Positions 16,352 to 25,393 are shown, counted from the first letter of the stretch. The stretch: 47,945 bases of DNA from Sulfonitrofixus sp039714575 (GCA_039714575.1 JBDLJE010000008.1:1-47945), one strand, 5' to 3'. Made by a program: numbers and translations. Notes: generated by a model from the sequence alone, not told the origin.

Positions 16352-16382
16352 ATTATAGGGTCTATTGACGTTAAAAGTCAAT
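16352..16382 (-). promoter_or_regulatory. Promoter and palindrome of the regulator-ccoG operon
   Basis: On the minus strand TTGACT (16381-16376), an 18-base spacer and TATAAT (16357-16352) form a near-consensus sigma-70 promoter. The -35 lies inside the inverted repeat ATTGAC-N7-GTCAAT (16364-16382), a candidate operator. A second, wider repeat pairs TGACGT (16366) with ACGTCA (16399). Confidence 0.65.
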
Positions 16383-16546
16383 ACTATTTGTATTATTTAC
16401 GTCATTTTCTACTTTTGTCGCTCATGTGTGATTATTCTGTGATATTAAGAGAGGCTCTTAGGAGTTGACTTATAAAGAGTTTGCCTTCTCAAAAGTAACA
16501 GTGGGGTATAATAATTTAATTTTAAAATAGTATAGACGGAGAGGGT

Positions 16547-17590
16547 TTGAACAGCTTATTTATTGAATTTCGCGACCCACTGTTTGGCGTCATCATCTTC
16601 TTCTCTCTTATCTTTGTGATCACCCTTTTCTCCTACTGGTGGGGACGTTTTAAACGTAAAGAAGACACGAACCATCTTAACAGCTTTATGAATGTCTTCA
16701 ACTCAATGCCGACCGAAAAAGAGTTAAAGGCCCTGATGACCTCCGAGGCGATCTCTGACAAGTCGGCGCTTGTCATGGCGCAGACCTATTACCAAAACGG
16801 CGACTATGAAAAGTGTATCGAGATCTACCTCATCATGCTCGAGATGCAAAAAAACCCCAATGATAAAAAAGAGACCCTCTATCTCCTGGGAAAGACCTAT
16901 TTCAAGGCCGGTTTTCTCGAACGCTCTCAGGAGATCTTCCTGCAGATCCTCAAGCAGTTCCCCAGAACGCCTAAAGCACTGCGCTACCTGCTGATCATCT
17001 ATGAGAAAATGCACCAGTTTGACAAGGCGCTCGAGGTTCTGGAACCGCTTGATGAGCTGGGTATCGACAACACAAAAGATCGTGTCTACCTGCGATGTGT
17101 CTCTATTATCCGCAGCGCACAGTACGGCGCTGATGAAAAAGCACAGCTGCTGCTGGAGCTCTATAAAGAGCACCACCTTTTAAGCTACCTGATCTTCGAG
17201 TACCTGTTTCGTTTTACCCCGGAGCTGGCATGGAAAAACCTTGACCTGGGCGAGGCTGAACGCATTGTCGACATACTCTGGAATGCACGTGAGGCTGAGG
17301 CTAATTTAGATATAATCGCATCTAACAGTTATCTGCGTGAGCTCTTTAGCGCCAAGGGGACAGAACTCTTTGTGCAAAATAGCGGTATTTTTGAGTTTGA
17401 TGTGCTTATCAAGCTCAACATAGCGGACCAGAGCGGTGCGACCTTGCAGTTTGACTACCTTTGCGGTGAGTGTAAACAGATCTATCCATTCAGCTTTCAC
17501 AGATGCCCCAACTGCCACAGTATCGACTCCGTCGTTACCGAAACACTTTTGACAAAGGATCACTTTGAAGCAAATAACTCTCTTCAGTGA
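16547..17590 (+). CDS. Membrane-anchored TPR protein with zinc ribbon (LapB-like)
   Basis: 347 residues from a TTG preceded by GGAGAGGG. One N-terminal TM helix (about 12-33) is followed by a series of TPR-like helix pairs (about 60-300: ALVMAQTYYQNGDYEKCIEIYLIMLE, LGKTYFKAGFLERSQEIFLQIL). The C-terminal CGECKQIYPFSFHRCPNC segment has two CxxC pairs of a rubredoxin-like metal site. This architecture is that of LapB/YciM, which in E. coli guides turnover of LpxC and so controls lipopolysaccharide synthesis. Whether it does so here is an inference. It overlaps rnhA by 26 bases and heads the rnhA-rnc-aroC operon. Confidence 0.82.
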   Translation: MNSLFIEFRDPLFGVIIFFSLIFVITLFSYWWGRFKRKEDTNHLNSFMNVFNSMPTEKELKALMTSEAISDKSALVMAQTYYQNGDYEKCIEIYLIMLEMQKNPNDKKETLYLLGKTYFKAGFLERSQEIFLQILKQFPRTPKALRYLLIIYEKMHQFDKALEVLEPLDELGIDNTKDRVYLRCVSIIRSAQYGADEKAQLLLELYKEHHLLSYLIFEYLFRFTPELAWKNLDLGEAERIVDILWNAREAEANLDIIASNSYLRELFSAKGTELFVQNSGIFEFDVLIKLNIADQSGATLQFDYLCGECKQIYPFSFHRCPNCHSIDSVVTETLLTKDHFEANNSLQ

Positions 17591-17993
17591 CGGCAGCGCT
17601 TTGGGCAACCCCGGTCCGGGCGGTTACGGCACGATCCTGCGTTATAACGGCAAAGAGCGCATACTCAGCGGCGGTGAAGCACACACCACGAACAACCGCA
17701 TGGAGCTGCTGGGAGTCATCGAAGGGCTGCGGGCACTAAAAGAGCCCTGCGAGGTCGAGGTGATCTCAGACTCCTCTTATGTGGTCAAAGGGATCAACGA
17801 GTGGTTGGTCAACTGGATCAAACGCGACTTTAAAAAGGTCAAAAACCCCGACCTTTGGCAGGAGTATATCAAAGTGTCCGAGCAGCACAAGGTTGTCGGT
17901 ACCTGGGTCAAAGGCCATGCGGGGCATGATGAGAATGAACGGTGTGACGATATCGCCCGAACCAAAGCCGAAGAGTTTAAAGCGGCTCTTTAG
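17565..17993 (+). CDS. rnhA: Ribonuclease HI
   Basis: 142 residues from a TTG with AAGGAT upstream, inside the 3' end of the TPR gene. RNase HI cuts the RNA strand of RNA-DNA hybrids and removes primers and R-loops. The catalytic carboxylates appear in order: Asp in LFSDGSALGNPGPGG, Glu in NNRMELLGVIEGL, Asp in VISDSSYVVKG, and the final Asp after VKGHAGHDENERCD, which also holds the assisting His. Full length for the family. Confidence 0.96.
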   Translation: MKQITLFSDGSALGNPGPGGYGTILRYNGKERILSGGEAHTTNNRMELLGVIEGLRALKEPCEVEVISDSSYVVKGINEWLVNWIKRDFKKVKNPDLWQEYIKVSEQHKVVGTWVKGHAGHDENERCDDIARTKAEEFKAAL

Positions 17994-18022
17994 CTATATT
18001 ATAAATTTTTGAAAGGTTACAG

Positions 18023-18703
18023 ATGAAAGATATAAAAAAGCTCGAAGAGCGGCTTAACTACAGTTTTGAAAACAAAAAGCTCATTATTGAAGCGCTGACG
18101 CACAAAAGTTACAAACAGCCCTACAATAATGAACGTTTAGAGTTTCTAGGAGATGCGGTACTTGACCTTATCATAGGGCAGTACCTGTTTGAAAACTTTC
18201 CTAATCATGACGAAGGCAAACTCTCAAAGATGCGCGCTTCACTTGTCAACGAAGAGGGCTTTACACGCCTGGCCAAACATATCGGACTGGGAGAGCAGCT
18301 CTTTATGTCCAATGCCGAAGAGAACAACGGCGGCCGCTCCAAGCCCTCTCTGCTCTCTAATGCCTTTGAGGCCATCATCGGTGCCCTCTACCTTGAGGCG
18401 GGGCTTCAACAGGTGAGAGAGATCAGTATCAAACTCGTCGAAGAGGTGCATCCCGACATCTCTCTTGACACCCTCTTTAAAGATTATAAAACAACACTCC
18501 AAGAGATGACCCAGGCTCTTTTTGGCACAACTCCTGAGTACAAGCTGGTCGGTTCACACGGTCCTGACCATAAAAAAGAGTTTGAGATCGCTGTCTTTGT
18601 TGACGGTAAAGAGTATGCCCGTGCAAGCGGAAAAAGCAAGAAGATCGCCCAGCAGGAGTCAGCTGCAGTTGCGATCGATCTATTAAACAGAGGTGAATCA
18701 TGA
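18023..18703 (+). CDS. rnc: Ribonuclease III
   Basis: 226 residues with GAAAGG before the ATG. RNase III dimers cleave double-stranded RNA, processing rRNA precursors and structured mRNAs. The signature ERLEFLGDAVLDL carries the catalytic acidic residues, with the second acidic cluster at NAFEAIIGALYLEAG. The C-terminal double-stranded RNA-binding domain (about 155-222) shows KTTLQEMTQ, HKKEFEIAVFVDG and GKSKKIAQQESAAVAI. It overlaps aroC by 4 bases. The long hairpin repeats of this window would be natural substrates (inference). Confidence 0.97.
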   Translation: MKDIKKLEERLNYSFENKKLIIEALTHKSYKQPYNNERLEFLGDAVLDLIIGQYLFENFPNHDEGKLSKMRASLVNEEGFTRLAKHIGLGEQLFMSNAEENNGGRSKPSLLSNAFEAIIGALYLEAGLQQVREISIKLVEEVHPDISLDTLFKDYKTTLQEMTQALFGTTPEYKLVGSHGPDHKKEFEIAVFVDGKEYARASGKSKKIAQQESAAVAIDLLNRGES

Positions 18704-19776
18704 ATCGTTTCGGTATCCGTTTTAGCTTCTCGACATTCGGTGAGTCGCACGGCAAGGCAATCGGCTGTCTAATTGACGGCGTGCCGGCTGGACTGACTAT
18801 CGATGAAGCCTACATCCAAGCCCAGCTTGACCGCCGTAAACCCGGCCAGAACGAGTACGCTACAGCGCGCAAAGAGGCCGACAGTGTTGAGATCCTTAGC
18901 GGTGTCTTTGAAGGTCTCAGTACCGGAACACCCATTGCGATGGTCATCTACAACACCAACCAGAAGTCTAAAGACTACACCAACATCAAAGACACCTTCC
19001 GCCCCGGTCATGCCGACTTTACCTACTGGCACAAATACGGCATCCGCGACTACCGCGGCGGCGGACGTTCATCGGCACGTGAGACAGCTACCCGTGTTGC
19101 TGCCGGTGCCGTTGCGAAGATGATGCTGAATGAACTTGGCATAACCGTCGAGAGCGGCATCACAGAGATCGCAGGTATCCAGGCCGGAGAGCTAGACTAC
19201 AGCTATGTTGCGGGCAGTGAGATCTATGCACTGGACAAAGATGTGGAACAGGCGCAGAAAGATGCCATCATCGAAGCAAAAAACCGTCACGACTCTGTCG
19301 GCGGTGTGGCGCAGATCAAGATGAGCAACCTGCCTGTCGGTCTTGGCGAGCCGCTATACTATAAACTTGACGGCGTGCTTGCCGAAGCGATGATGGGTAT
19401 CAATGCGGTCAAAGCGGTTGAGATCGGCGACGGAGTAGAGAGTGCCAAAGCCTTCGGTTCGACCAACAATGACCCTATCCGAAACAGCGGTTTTGAGTCC
19501 AACCATGCCGGCGGTATCTTAGGCGGTATCAGCAACGGTGAAGAGGTGCGTCTAAACGTCTACTTCAAACCGACACCCTCTATCTTTATGGAACAGCACA
19601 CGACGACAACCCACGACGAAGAGGTGGATTTTGCTTTAAAAGGACGTCATGATCCTTGTGTCGCTATTCGCGGGTCTGTTGTTGCTGAGGCTATGGCGGC
19701 ACTTGTAGTGGCTGACATGGTTCTTCTCAATATGGGGCGGACGATGGATGGTGTCAAGGGGTATTACAAAGCGTAA
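18700..19776 (+). CDS. aroC: Chorismate synthase
   Basis: 358 residues. AroC converts 5-enolpyruvylshikimate 3-phosphate to chorismate with reduced FMN, the last shikimate-pathway step. Signatures: FSTFGESHGKAIGCLIDGVPAG at the N terminus, RPGHADFTYWHKYGIRDYRGGGRSSARETA in the middle and a C-terminal RHDPCVAIRGSVVAEAM. AGAGGTG precedes the ATG, and the start overlaps the rnc stop by 4 bases. It is the last gene of the TPR-rnhA-rnc-aroC operon and is followed by a palindromic hairpin. Confidence 0.97.
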   Translation: MNRFGIRFSFSTFGESHGKAIGCLIDGVPAGLTIDEAYIQAQLDRRKPGQNEYATARKEADSVEILSGVFEGLSTGTPIAMVIYNTNQKSKDYTNIKDTFRPGHADFTYWHKYGIRDYRGGGRSSARETATRVAAGAVAKMMLNELGITVESGITEIAGIQAGELDYSYVAGSEIYALDKDVEQAQKDAIIEAKNRHDSVGGVAQIKMSNLPVGLGEPLYYKLDGVLAEAMMGINAVKAVEIGDGVESAKAFGSTNNDPIRNSGFESNHAGGILGGISNGEEVRLNVYFKPTPSIFMEQHTTTTHDEEVDFALKGRHDPCVAIRGSVVAEAMAALVVADMVLLNMGRTMDGVKGYYKA

Positions 19777-19801
19777 GGCTTTGTCCTCTTTCCAATCTGT
19801 C

Positions 19802-19822
19802 ATTCTGGGCTTGATCCAGAAT
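19802..19822 (+). terminator. Palindromic hairpin after aroC
   Basis: ATTCTGG-N7-CCAGAAT (7-bp stem), followed within a few bases by CTACTTTTTACC. The sequence resembles a hairpin common in intergenic DNA of many proteobacteria (ATTCtGGGCTTGAtCcAGAAT type). It probably terminates the aroC operon; it may also be a dispersed repeat. Confidence 0.5.
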
Positions 19823-19878
19823 CTACTTTTTACCTTTTTCTTGAAAATTAATTCTCTCGACTATCAAACTTTTTTTAC

Positions 19879-20065
19879 TTCATAGCGCTAGTATGTCACT
19901 TTTTTTTCTTGCGTGCACAAAGAAGATAAGCGCCAACAGCGCAATGCAGGGAGGCACTTAAGAGGCTAAAGCCTTATGCAGGGCAGAACTAAATTCTGCA
20001 TCGTAAAATGCCGAGTCGTAAAACTAACGAAAAAAAAGAAGTGCAATACCCTCCGGCACTATGAA
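19879..20065. repeat. 187-bp nested inverted-repeat element
   Basis: Outer arms TTCATAG (19879-19885) and CTATGAA (20059-20065) enclose a second pair, CACTTTTTTTTCTTGCG (19897-19913) and CGAAAAAAAAGAAGTG (20028-20043). The interior has short direct repeats (ATGCAGGG twice, TCGTAAAA twice). No coding potential. It has the shape of a small palindromic element or of a long structured RNA. Confidence 0.6.
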
Positions 20066-20372
20066 CCACTGAAAAGTTATGATACTCTGGCTTCCGAGCT
20101 AATTGGCGGTTAGACGCCAATACTTGTCTGTACGTAGCAATATGGACTGCCAACTTTATAGAGGCATATTAGACTGTTTTTACGACACAAGCTATTTCAA
20201 TTCGAATAGGGATTAAAACAAAGTTTTAATATTAATAGATGCGTTACCGCTTGCTCTTTTTCGAAGCATCTGCAGAGCTGACTGTAAGGAGTGGACTTCC
20301 GTTAATAAAACCACTTTGTTTGAGCATAGCGAGTTAGGGGTTTTTAGGAAGGGAACGACTGAAAGGAAGGTA

Positions 20373-20443
20373 CCCGACAGCTGTCGGGCTCGAAGCCGAT
20401 TCGAGAGCTTTTTTGCGTACTTTTTTTGCGGAGAAAAAAAGTA
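20373..20443. repeat. Cluster of three adjacent palindromes
   Basis: CCCGACAGCTGTCGGG is a perfect 16-bp palindrome (20373-20388). It abuts CTCGAA-N5-TTCGAG (20389-20405), and then comes TACTTTTTTT-GCGGAG-AAAAAAAGTA (20418-20443). The last could terminate transcription in either direction. Confidence 0.6.
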
Positions 20444-20556
20444 TGAGAGAAGGTCAATGCAGTAGGTAATTCGATAAAAATTGAAAGGTCTAATAGAGTT
20501 GTAGATTCCCATCTTCATAAGAATGATATGAGGCTTCAAACCGAATATCTATGCGT

Positions 20557-21165
20557 CTACTTCTTATGCGGCAGACCAGGCGTCGTCTTGTCAAGGGTCT
20601 CTAAAAGATGCTGCTCCCTCTCTTCAGAGAGCTTCCCGCTGGCAATAGTGTCAAGGATCTTCTCCGCCATCTTGACCTGCAGCTCTTTTTCGCGGATAAA
20701 CATCTCTTTTTGAAGCTCATTCTCATGCATCTTCAACTTATCTTCACGGCGTTTTCTAAAGATATACAAGACAAGCACCAACAGAGCGATCGAACCAAGG
20801 GCAATGACGATAAGGGTACTGTTTTTGAAGGCAAACTCGCTCTCTTTTACAAAAGTAGAGAGGTTGTGCTCTTTCACCGCCATCTCATTTTGTGTCTTGA
20901 GTTCAGCAAGCTTAGTATCTTGCTCCATCTTCTGCAGCTCTACATCACGCTCTTTGTTGATCTTCGCGATCTCTTTCTGCGCCTCGGCTTCTATGGTAGC
21001 GATGGCGACGGCACTCTCTTTTGGTCTGTTCTGAACGGTATACACCCGCTTTTGATCAGCAGGTTTTTCACCCATCATATAAGGATTCTGACGATTATCA
21101 TCGCCGCAACCGACTACAAAAGAGAGCGTGACAATAAGCACTATGAGATTAAATAACTGTTTCAT
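20557..21165 (-). CDS. Lipoprotein with coiled coil and second membrane helix
   Basis: 202 residues from ATG 21165 (an upstream frame to 21183 adds six residues without a signal). The signal peptide ends in the lipobox FVVGC, so Cys20 is the lipidation site. Residues 60-105 are a charged coiled coil (IATIEAEAQKEIAKINKERDVELQKMEQDTKLAELK). Residues 114-134 form a hydrophobic helix followed by RKRRED, and the rest is another charged helix. A lipidated N terminus with a second span is unusual and suggests a protein tethered at two points of the inner membrane. Family not recognised. Convergent with the palindrome-rich region, divergent from the DUF2339 gene. Confidence 0.7.
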   Translation of the reverse strand: MKQLFNLIVLIVTLSFVVGCGDDNRQNPYMMGEKPADQKRVYTVQNRPKESAVAIATIEAEAQKEIAKINKERDVELQKMEQDTKLAELKTQNEMAVKEHNLSTFVKESEFAFKNSTLIVIALGSIALLVLVLYIFRKRREDKLKMHENELQKEMFIREKELQVKMAEKILDTIASGKLSEEREQHLLETLDKTTPGLPHKK

Positions 21166-21276
21166 TAAAGGTATTCTACACAAGAGTAGATATAAGTTTC
21201 CTCTATCCCCACCAATTTCCTTTTATAGAAGAAGTATTATATTATGATAAATAATATTTTTAATTGAAAGGTTCTA

Positions 21277-23898
21277 ATGCAAACTCTGGTATTAGGCATC
21301 ATCCTATTTATAATTCTCACTCAGATCTTTGACAATATCATCATTAACCTTCTTCTTAGCGTCTTGAGCGTCTCTCTGCTGGCGCTCAATCAACAGCTTA
21401 ACACCCTCAAAAGTGAACTCGCAAAAAAAGAGCGTACCCGCAGACGGGGACGCGTTACACCTGTAACAGCACCTATACAACCGGCACGTGTACAACAACC
21501 TAGAGAAGAGCCATCGAGTGTTCACAAACAGCAAGTCAAACCAATGTCAGCAACACAAACATCCAAACTATCTGTACGAAAAACAGTCCCGAGAGAGCAG
21601 CTTCCTATTGATGTTCTTGACCCGTTAAAGTGGTTTAAAACCTATTTGGCAGGCGGCAATCCCATCGTACGTGTCGGCGTTATTATTCTCTTTTTTGGTA
21701 TGGCTTTTCTAGCTAAATACGCTATTGAACAAGGCTTTATCAGTATTGAGATGCGTCTCGGCTTTATCGCCCTGCTGGGGGTGGGACTCACGACTATAGG
21801 GTGGCGGCTGCGAAACACAAAGGGGGAGTTTGGCCTGATCTTGCAAGGCGGAGGTGTTGCCATGATCTATCTGGTTATTTTTGCCTCCGCTAAACTCTAC
21901 GAGCTCTTCCCTCTTGTCACTGCATTCGGCATGATGTTGGCTGTCGTAATGGGCGCCTCTTTTTTAGCCGTCAGACAGGATGCTCTTCCCTTAGCACTTT
22001 TCGCAACCGTCGGCGGTTTTGCTGTTCCTATCTTAACCTCTGACGGAGGCGGTTCGCACATACTTCTGTTTAGCTACTATGCACTGTTAAACATAGGTAT
22101 TGTCTTTATTGCATGGTTTAAGAGCTGGCGGCTGCTCAACCTCTCCGGGTTTGTATTGACCTTTGTCGTGGCCACCCTCTGGGGAACACTGGAGTACAAG
22201 CCTGAGTTCTTAACCTCAACAGAACCTTTTTTGATCCTCTTTTTCATCTTCTACCTGAGTGTCTCTGTTCTGTTTGCATTCAAACAGCCTTTTCAACTCA
22301 AAGGTTATGTAGATACTACCCTGGTGTTTGGTTTGCCTCTGATCGGTTTTGCATGGCAAAGAGCCCTGTTCACGGATAACGATATGGCCATGGCTATAAG
22401 TGCCGCAGTTCTAAGTCTACTCTATGTGACTCTATATAAAGCACTCCATACAAAAGAGCAGATGCAACTGCTAGCGCACTCTTTTTTAGCACTCAGTGTT
22501 CTCTTTTTTACCCTGATAATTCCTTATGCACTGGATGGTTTTGCCGTCTCCGTGCTGTGGTCTGTTGAGGGAGCAGCTATACTCTGGGTCGGTTTAAAAC
22601 AAGGTCGTCCACACACAAGAAGTGCAGCATTAGGCATTCAAGCTATTGCCCTTGTGCAGTACCTTACGCAGCTGCCTCTGGAGAGTGTTCCATACCCCTT
22701 CTTGAATATTGTCTATTTCAGCAGCACACTTATTGTCCTGCCGATCATGTTCAGCGCATGGCTCTATGAACATTTCAATGAAAACGTTGGCTCTCATGAG
22801 AAAGGAATCTCTATAGTTTTACTTAGTATAGGCACCCTGTTTTGGCTTTTTATCGGCTATCAAGAGAGCCTGAGAGTTGAGGATGGGCACTTTATGCCTT
22901 TTCTCCTTTATGTCACACTGACTGGTTTTACTTTTTTAGTCTTGACACAACGACTCTCATTTAAAAGTGCACAAACAGTGCTTCCCTTTAGCATGCCTCT
23001 TGGTTTAACTCTTATTGCAGCGTATGCCATAGACGGCTCGACATACTACTTAACAAGCTCCTACGCCGCTATTGTACTTGCGCTCTTTTTTACACTCTAC
23101 TACACGCTGTTAAAAAAGCATTCTCTTCACACGGAGCTCTTAAAGGGTGCTCATGTGTTAGGTGCATTTAGTATTATGTCCATCTTTAGTCATGATCTTA
23201 TTCACGTCGCAGATACCTACTTTCTACAGCCTGTCTATCCCTTTATTTTTGCAGCGATTACACCCGCACTTCTTTTTCTACTGCTACAGGCGGCATCAAA
23301 AAAGAGCTATTGGCCCTTAGCAGAGTTCAAAGCTTTTTATCACCGTTACATCGGGGGCATGTTTACACTGCTTTTAGCTATATGGTGGCTACTGGCTATC
23401 AGTTTCGATGGAGTCACAACAAGTGCATATACTCCAATTATTAATCCGCTAGACCTGTTTCAGCTCATCGTGATAGCTATTATATGGATATGGCACCAAA
23501 GGAACAAGGCACCAAAAGAGAGAGCATATATACTTATGGGAAGCATGCTGTTTATACAGATCACCACGGTACTTGCACGCAGCTTTAGTGCCTTTGATTC
23601 AACACCGTATCGCCTTGAAAGCCTCTTGCACAACATCTCTTACCAGATGACGCTCTCTATTATGTGGACTGTCATTGCACTTGCCCTTATCTTATATGCA
23701 AAGCGTGTACAAGTTCGTACTTTATGGGTAGCCGGTGCCGTTTTATTAGCAGCAGTCGTACTGAAACTTTTTGTTATCGAACTTGGAAACAGCGGCACCA
23801 TCGAACGTATCATCTCTTTTTCCGTTGTTGGCATATTAATTGTACTCATAGGCTTTTTTGCACCACTGCCGCCAAAAAAACTACAAAATGTCAGATAA
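21277..23898 (+). CDS. DUF2339-family giant membrane protein
   Basis: 873 residues with GAAAGG before the ATG. An N-terminal span and short coiled segment are followed by a basic, proline- and glutamine-rich linker (about 45-105) and then some 24 or more hydrophobic helices to the C terminus. The motif DPLKWFKTYLAGGNPIVRVGVIILFFGMAFLAKYA opening the membrane region is typical of DUF2339. Function is unknown; distant similarity to multi-span glycosyltransferase or O-antigen ligase-type proteins is sometimes suggested. The gene stands alone between a divergent lipoprotein and a convergent PhoH gene. Confidence 0.85.
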   Translation: MQTLVLGIILFIILTQIFDNIIINLLLSVLSVSLLALNQQLNTLKSELAKKERTRRRGRVTPVTAPIQPARVQQPREEPSSVHKQQVKPMSATQTSKLSVRKTVPREQLPIDVLDPLKWFKTYLAGGNPIVRVGVIILFFGMAFLAKYAIEQGFISIEMRLGFIALLGVGLTTIGWRLRNTKGEFGLILQGGGVAMIYLVIFASAKLYELFPLVTAFGMMLAVVMGASFLAVRQDALPLALFATVGGFAVPILTSDGGGSHILLFSYYALLNIGIVFIAWFKSWRLLNLSGFVLTFVVATLWGTLEYKPEFLTSTEPFLILFFIFYLSVSVLFAFKQPFQLKGYVDTTLVFGLPLIGFAWQRALFTDNDMAMAISAAVLSLLYVTLYKALHTKEQMQLLAHSFLALSVLFFTLIIPYALDGFAVSVLWSVEGAAILWVGLKQGRPHTRSAALGIQAIALVQYLTQLPLESVPYPFLNIVYFSSTLIVLPIMFSAWLYEHFNENVGSHEKGISIVLLSIGTLFWLFIGYQESLRVEDGHFMPFLLYVTLTGFTFLVLTQRLSFKSAQTVLPFSMPLGLTLIAAYAIDGSTYYLTSSYAAIVLALFFTLYYTLLKKHSLHTELLKGAHVLGAFSIMSIFSHDLIHVADTYFLQPVYPFIFAAITPALLFLLLQAASKKSYWPLAEFKAFYHRYIGGMFTLLLAIWWLLAISFDGVTTSAYTPIINPLDLFQLIVIAIIWIWHQRNKAPKERAYILMGSMLFIQITTVLARSFSAFDSTPYRLESLLHNISYQMTLSIMWTVIALALILYAKRVQVRTLWVAGAVLLAAVVLKLFVIELGNSGTIERIISFSVVGILIVLIGFFAPLPPKKLQNVR

Positions 23899-23923
23899 GG
23901 GGCTCTTCCTCTTACCGGCAAAA

Positions 23924-25393
23924 CTAGAGGTGTTTGTCAAACCAGCTTGCTACTTCACTACGGATAGTATGACGAAGTTGAATCCCCGCGACGAAGTCCG
24001 TATGTTTCGCTTTTTGAAGCAGTGAGACCAGTGCGTTACGGCGTTTAGACAAGAACGGGTGGTCTATCTGATGCGGGTCGCCCATAATGACCAGGCGCGT
24101 CTCGTCACCCATGCGTGTACCGATCAGCTTCAGTGTCGCATTGGTCATGTTCTGCGCCTCATCAATGATCACGAGCTTGCGCGATATCGTCGTTCCGCGA
24201 AGGTGGGCAATGTCCATCACCTCAATGTTATACTTCGCCATAAACTGCTCAGTCGCATTTTCCCGCTGGATCGAGTTCGTGGTTCCGGTAAACTCCACTT
24301 GTGCATCGATAGAGTGTTTTGTCTGATGCTCGATCGTAAAGTTGACTGCCGAGTAGAGCGGGTACATAAAGTAACCCAATTTCTGATCCTGGTCGCCCTT
24401 TCGGTACCCAAGTTCTGCCTGAGGATCGCTGGCGGTCACGGTGTTACGAGCATAAACGATACCCTCGACAATACCCTCTTTAACCAGCTCCAGACCCGCC
24501 TGCAGAGCGATCAATGTCTTACCGGAGCCTGTCGCGCCCGCGACGACCGTTACACTGTTTTGAGGGTGTGTCATAATAGAGAAGTAGAACTTCTGTTCAA
24601 GGTTAATAGGACGAACAAGGTTGTCATCAAAATACTCCCCGAAACGTTTATCAAAGTCGCACCACTCCAACGACCCGTTAAGGTTCATCGCATAACGCTG
24701 TATACCTGTCTCGTAAAATTCATTCTGTTCACTCTGCGCTTTCTCGATAAAGGTAATCTGCTCAAAGTTATGATGTTCATCGTCATCATCGATCGCAGGC
24801 TCATCTTCATAATAGTAACAGTGGGCGAACTCAATACTGTCCGCATTTTCTACACGGGAGTTGCGTATGCTCTCCGTAGGGATACCCTGCACTTCTGCAG
24901 CGATCTTAAAAGAGATGTCATTGGTCAACAGTGAAAGCCCGTAGTCCTTGGCGATCTCACCGATCTTGGCATCGTTGAGACCTTTCGCTTCGCTAAACGT
25001 TCTGTCCATGCGGTAATCACTGCGGTAGACAATATACAGAGGTATTTCGTTGTCAAAGTCATGGTTGCCCAAGACGGAGGGTTCAAACGGCAGAACCAAA
25101 CGGTAATAGAGATCGTTTTGACACGCCTCGTTCTTGCCACACTTTTTAAGGCACTCCGGCAGCTCATCATAACTGATCATGCCGCTTTTGTCATTGTCCG
25201 AGAGTCTGAAAAACTCTCTTGCACGGAAACCTGCATCCGAGCGCATATCATCTTTTTTGTTGTTGAGTTCGGCTAAAACAACATCTGTAATAGCAACAAT
25301 ATTTTCGTTGTTCTCAGAGATTCGGAGAATATTAATGGGGTCATCTAAGATAACGGAGGTGTCTAGGAGGTAACAGTTTTGTGAATCACTCAA
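23924..25393 (-). CDS. PIN-PhoH ATPase with an EF-hand insertion
   Basis: 489 residues. Residues 5-190 are a PIN nuclease domain (CYLLDTSVILDD, VLAELNNKK, GLNDAKIGEIAKDYGLSLLTND). Within it residues 66-77 (DNDKSGMISYDE) match the EF-hand calcium loop D-x-D-x-S-G-x-I-x3-E, flanked by helices. Residues 270-489 are a PhoH ATPase: Walker A GATGSGKT (286-293), a TGTTNSIQRE region and Walker B LVIIDEAQ (407-414). PIN-PhoH proteins (PhoH2/YlaK type) are thought to couple RNA unwinding to cleavage. The EF-hand suggests calcium sensitivity (inference). A Cys-rich stretch (ECLKKCGKNEAC) follows the loop. Confidence 0.9.
   Translation of the reverse strand: MSDSQNCYLLDTSVILDDPINILRISENNENIVAITDVVLAELNNKKDDMRSDAGFRAREFFRLSDNDKSGMISYDELPECLKKCGKNEACQNDLYYRLVLPFEPSVLGNHDFDNEIPLYIVYRSDYRMDRTFSEAKGLNDAKIGEIAKDYGLSLLTNDISFKIAAEVQGIPTESIRNSRVENADSIEFAHCYYYEDEPAIDDDDEHHNFEQITFIEKAQSEQNEFYETGIQRYAMNLNGSLEWCDFDKRFGEYFDDNLVRPINLEQKFYFSIMTHPQNSVTVVAGATGSGKTLIALQAGLELVKEGIVEGIVYARNTVTASDPQAELGYRKGDQDQKLGYFMYPLYSAVNFTIEHQTKHSIDAQVEFTGTTNSIQRENATEQFMAKYNIEVMDIAHLRGTTISRKLVIIDEAQNMTNATLKLIGTRMGDETRLVIMGDPHQIDHPFLSKRRNALVSLLQKAKHTDFVAGIQLRHTIRSEVASWFDKHL

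Larger units (their letters stand above)
19777..20556. other. Gene-free intergenic region rich in inverted repeats
   Basis: 780 bases between aroC and the convergent lipoprotein gene with no credible ORF on either strand. It holds at least four separate palindromic structures, described individually. The composition, with long T and A runs facing each other, is unlike the coding neighbours. It could be an assembly of small non-autonomous elements or a non-coding RNA locus. Confidence 0.6.

Noticed and set aside
17565..17593. The overlap of the TPR gene and rnhA as a frameshift or fusion
   Set aside because: rnhA has its own TTG and ribosome site and a complete N terminus, and the TPR protein ends normally after its zinc ribbon.
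20213..20539. A 108-codon minus-strand frame in the palindrome-rich region
   Set aside because: It runs straight through several hairpins and long A/T runs and has no domain-like pattern.
24059..24934. A 291-codon plus-strand frame opposite the PhoH gene
   Set aside because: Antisense to a clear PIN-PhoH gene; the translation is rich in Arg, His and Cys as shadow frames are.
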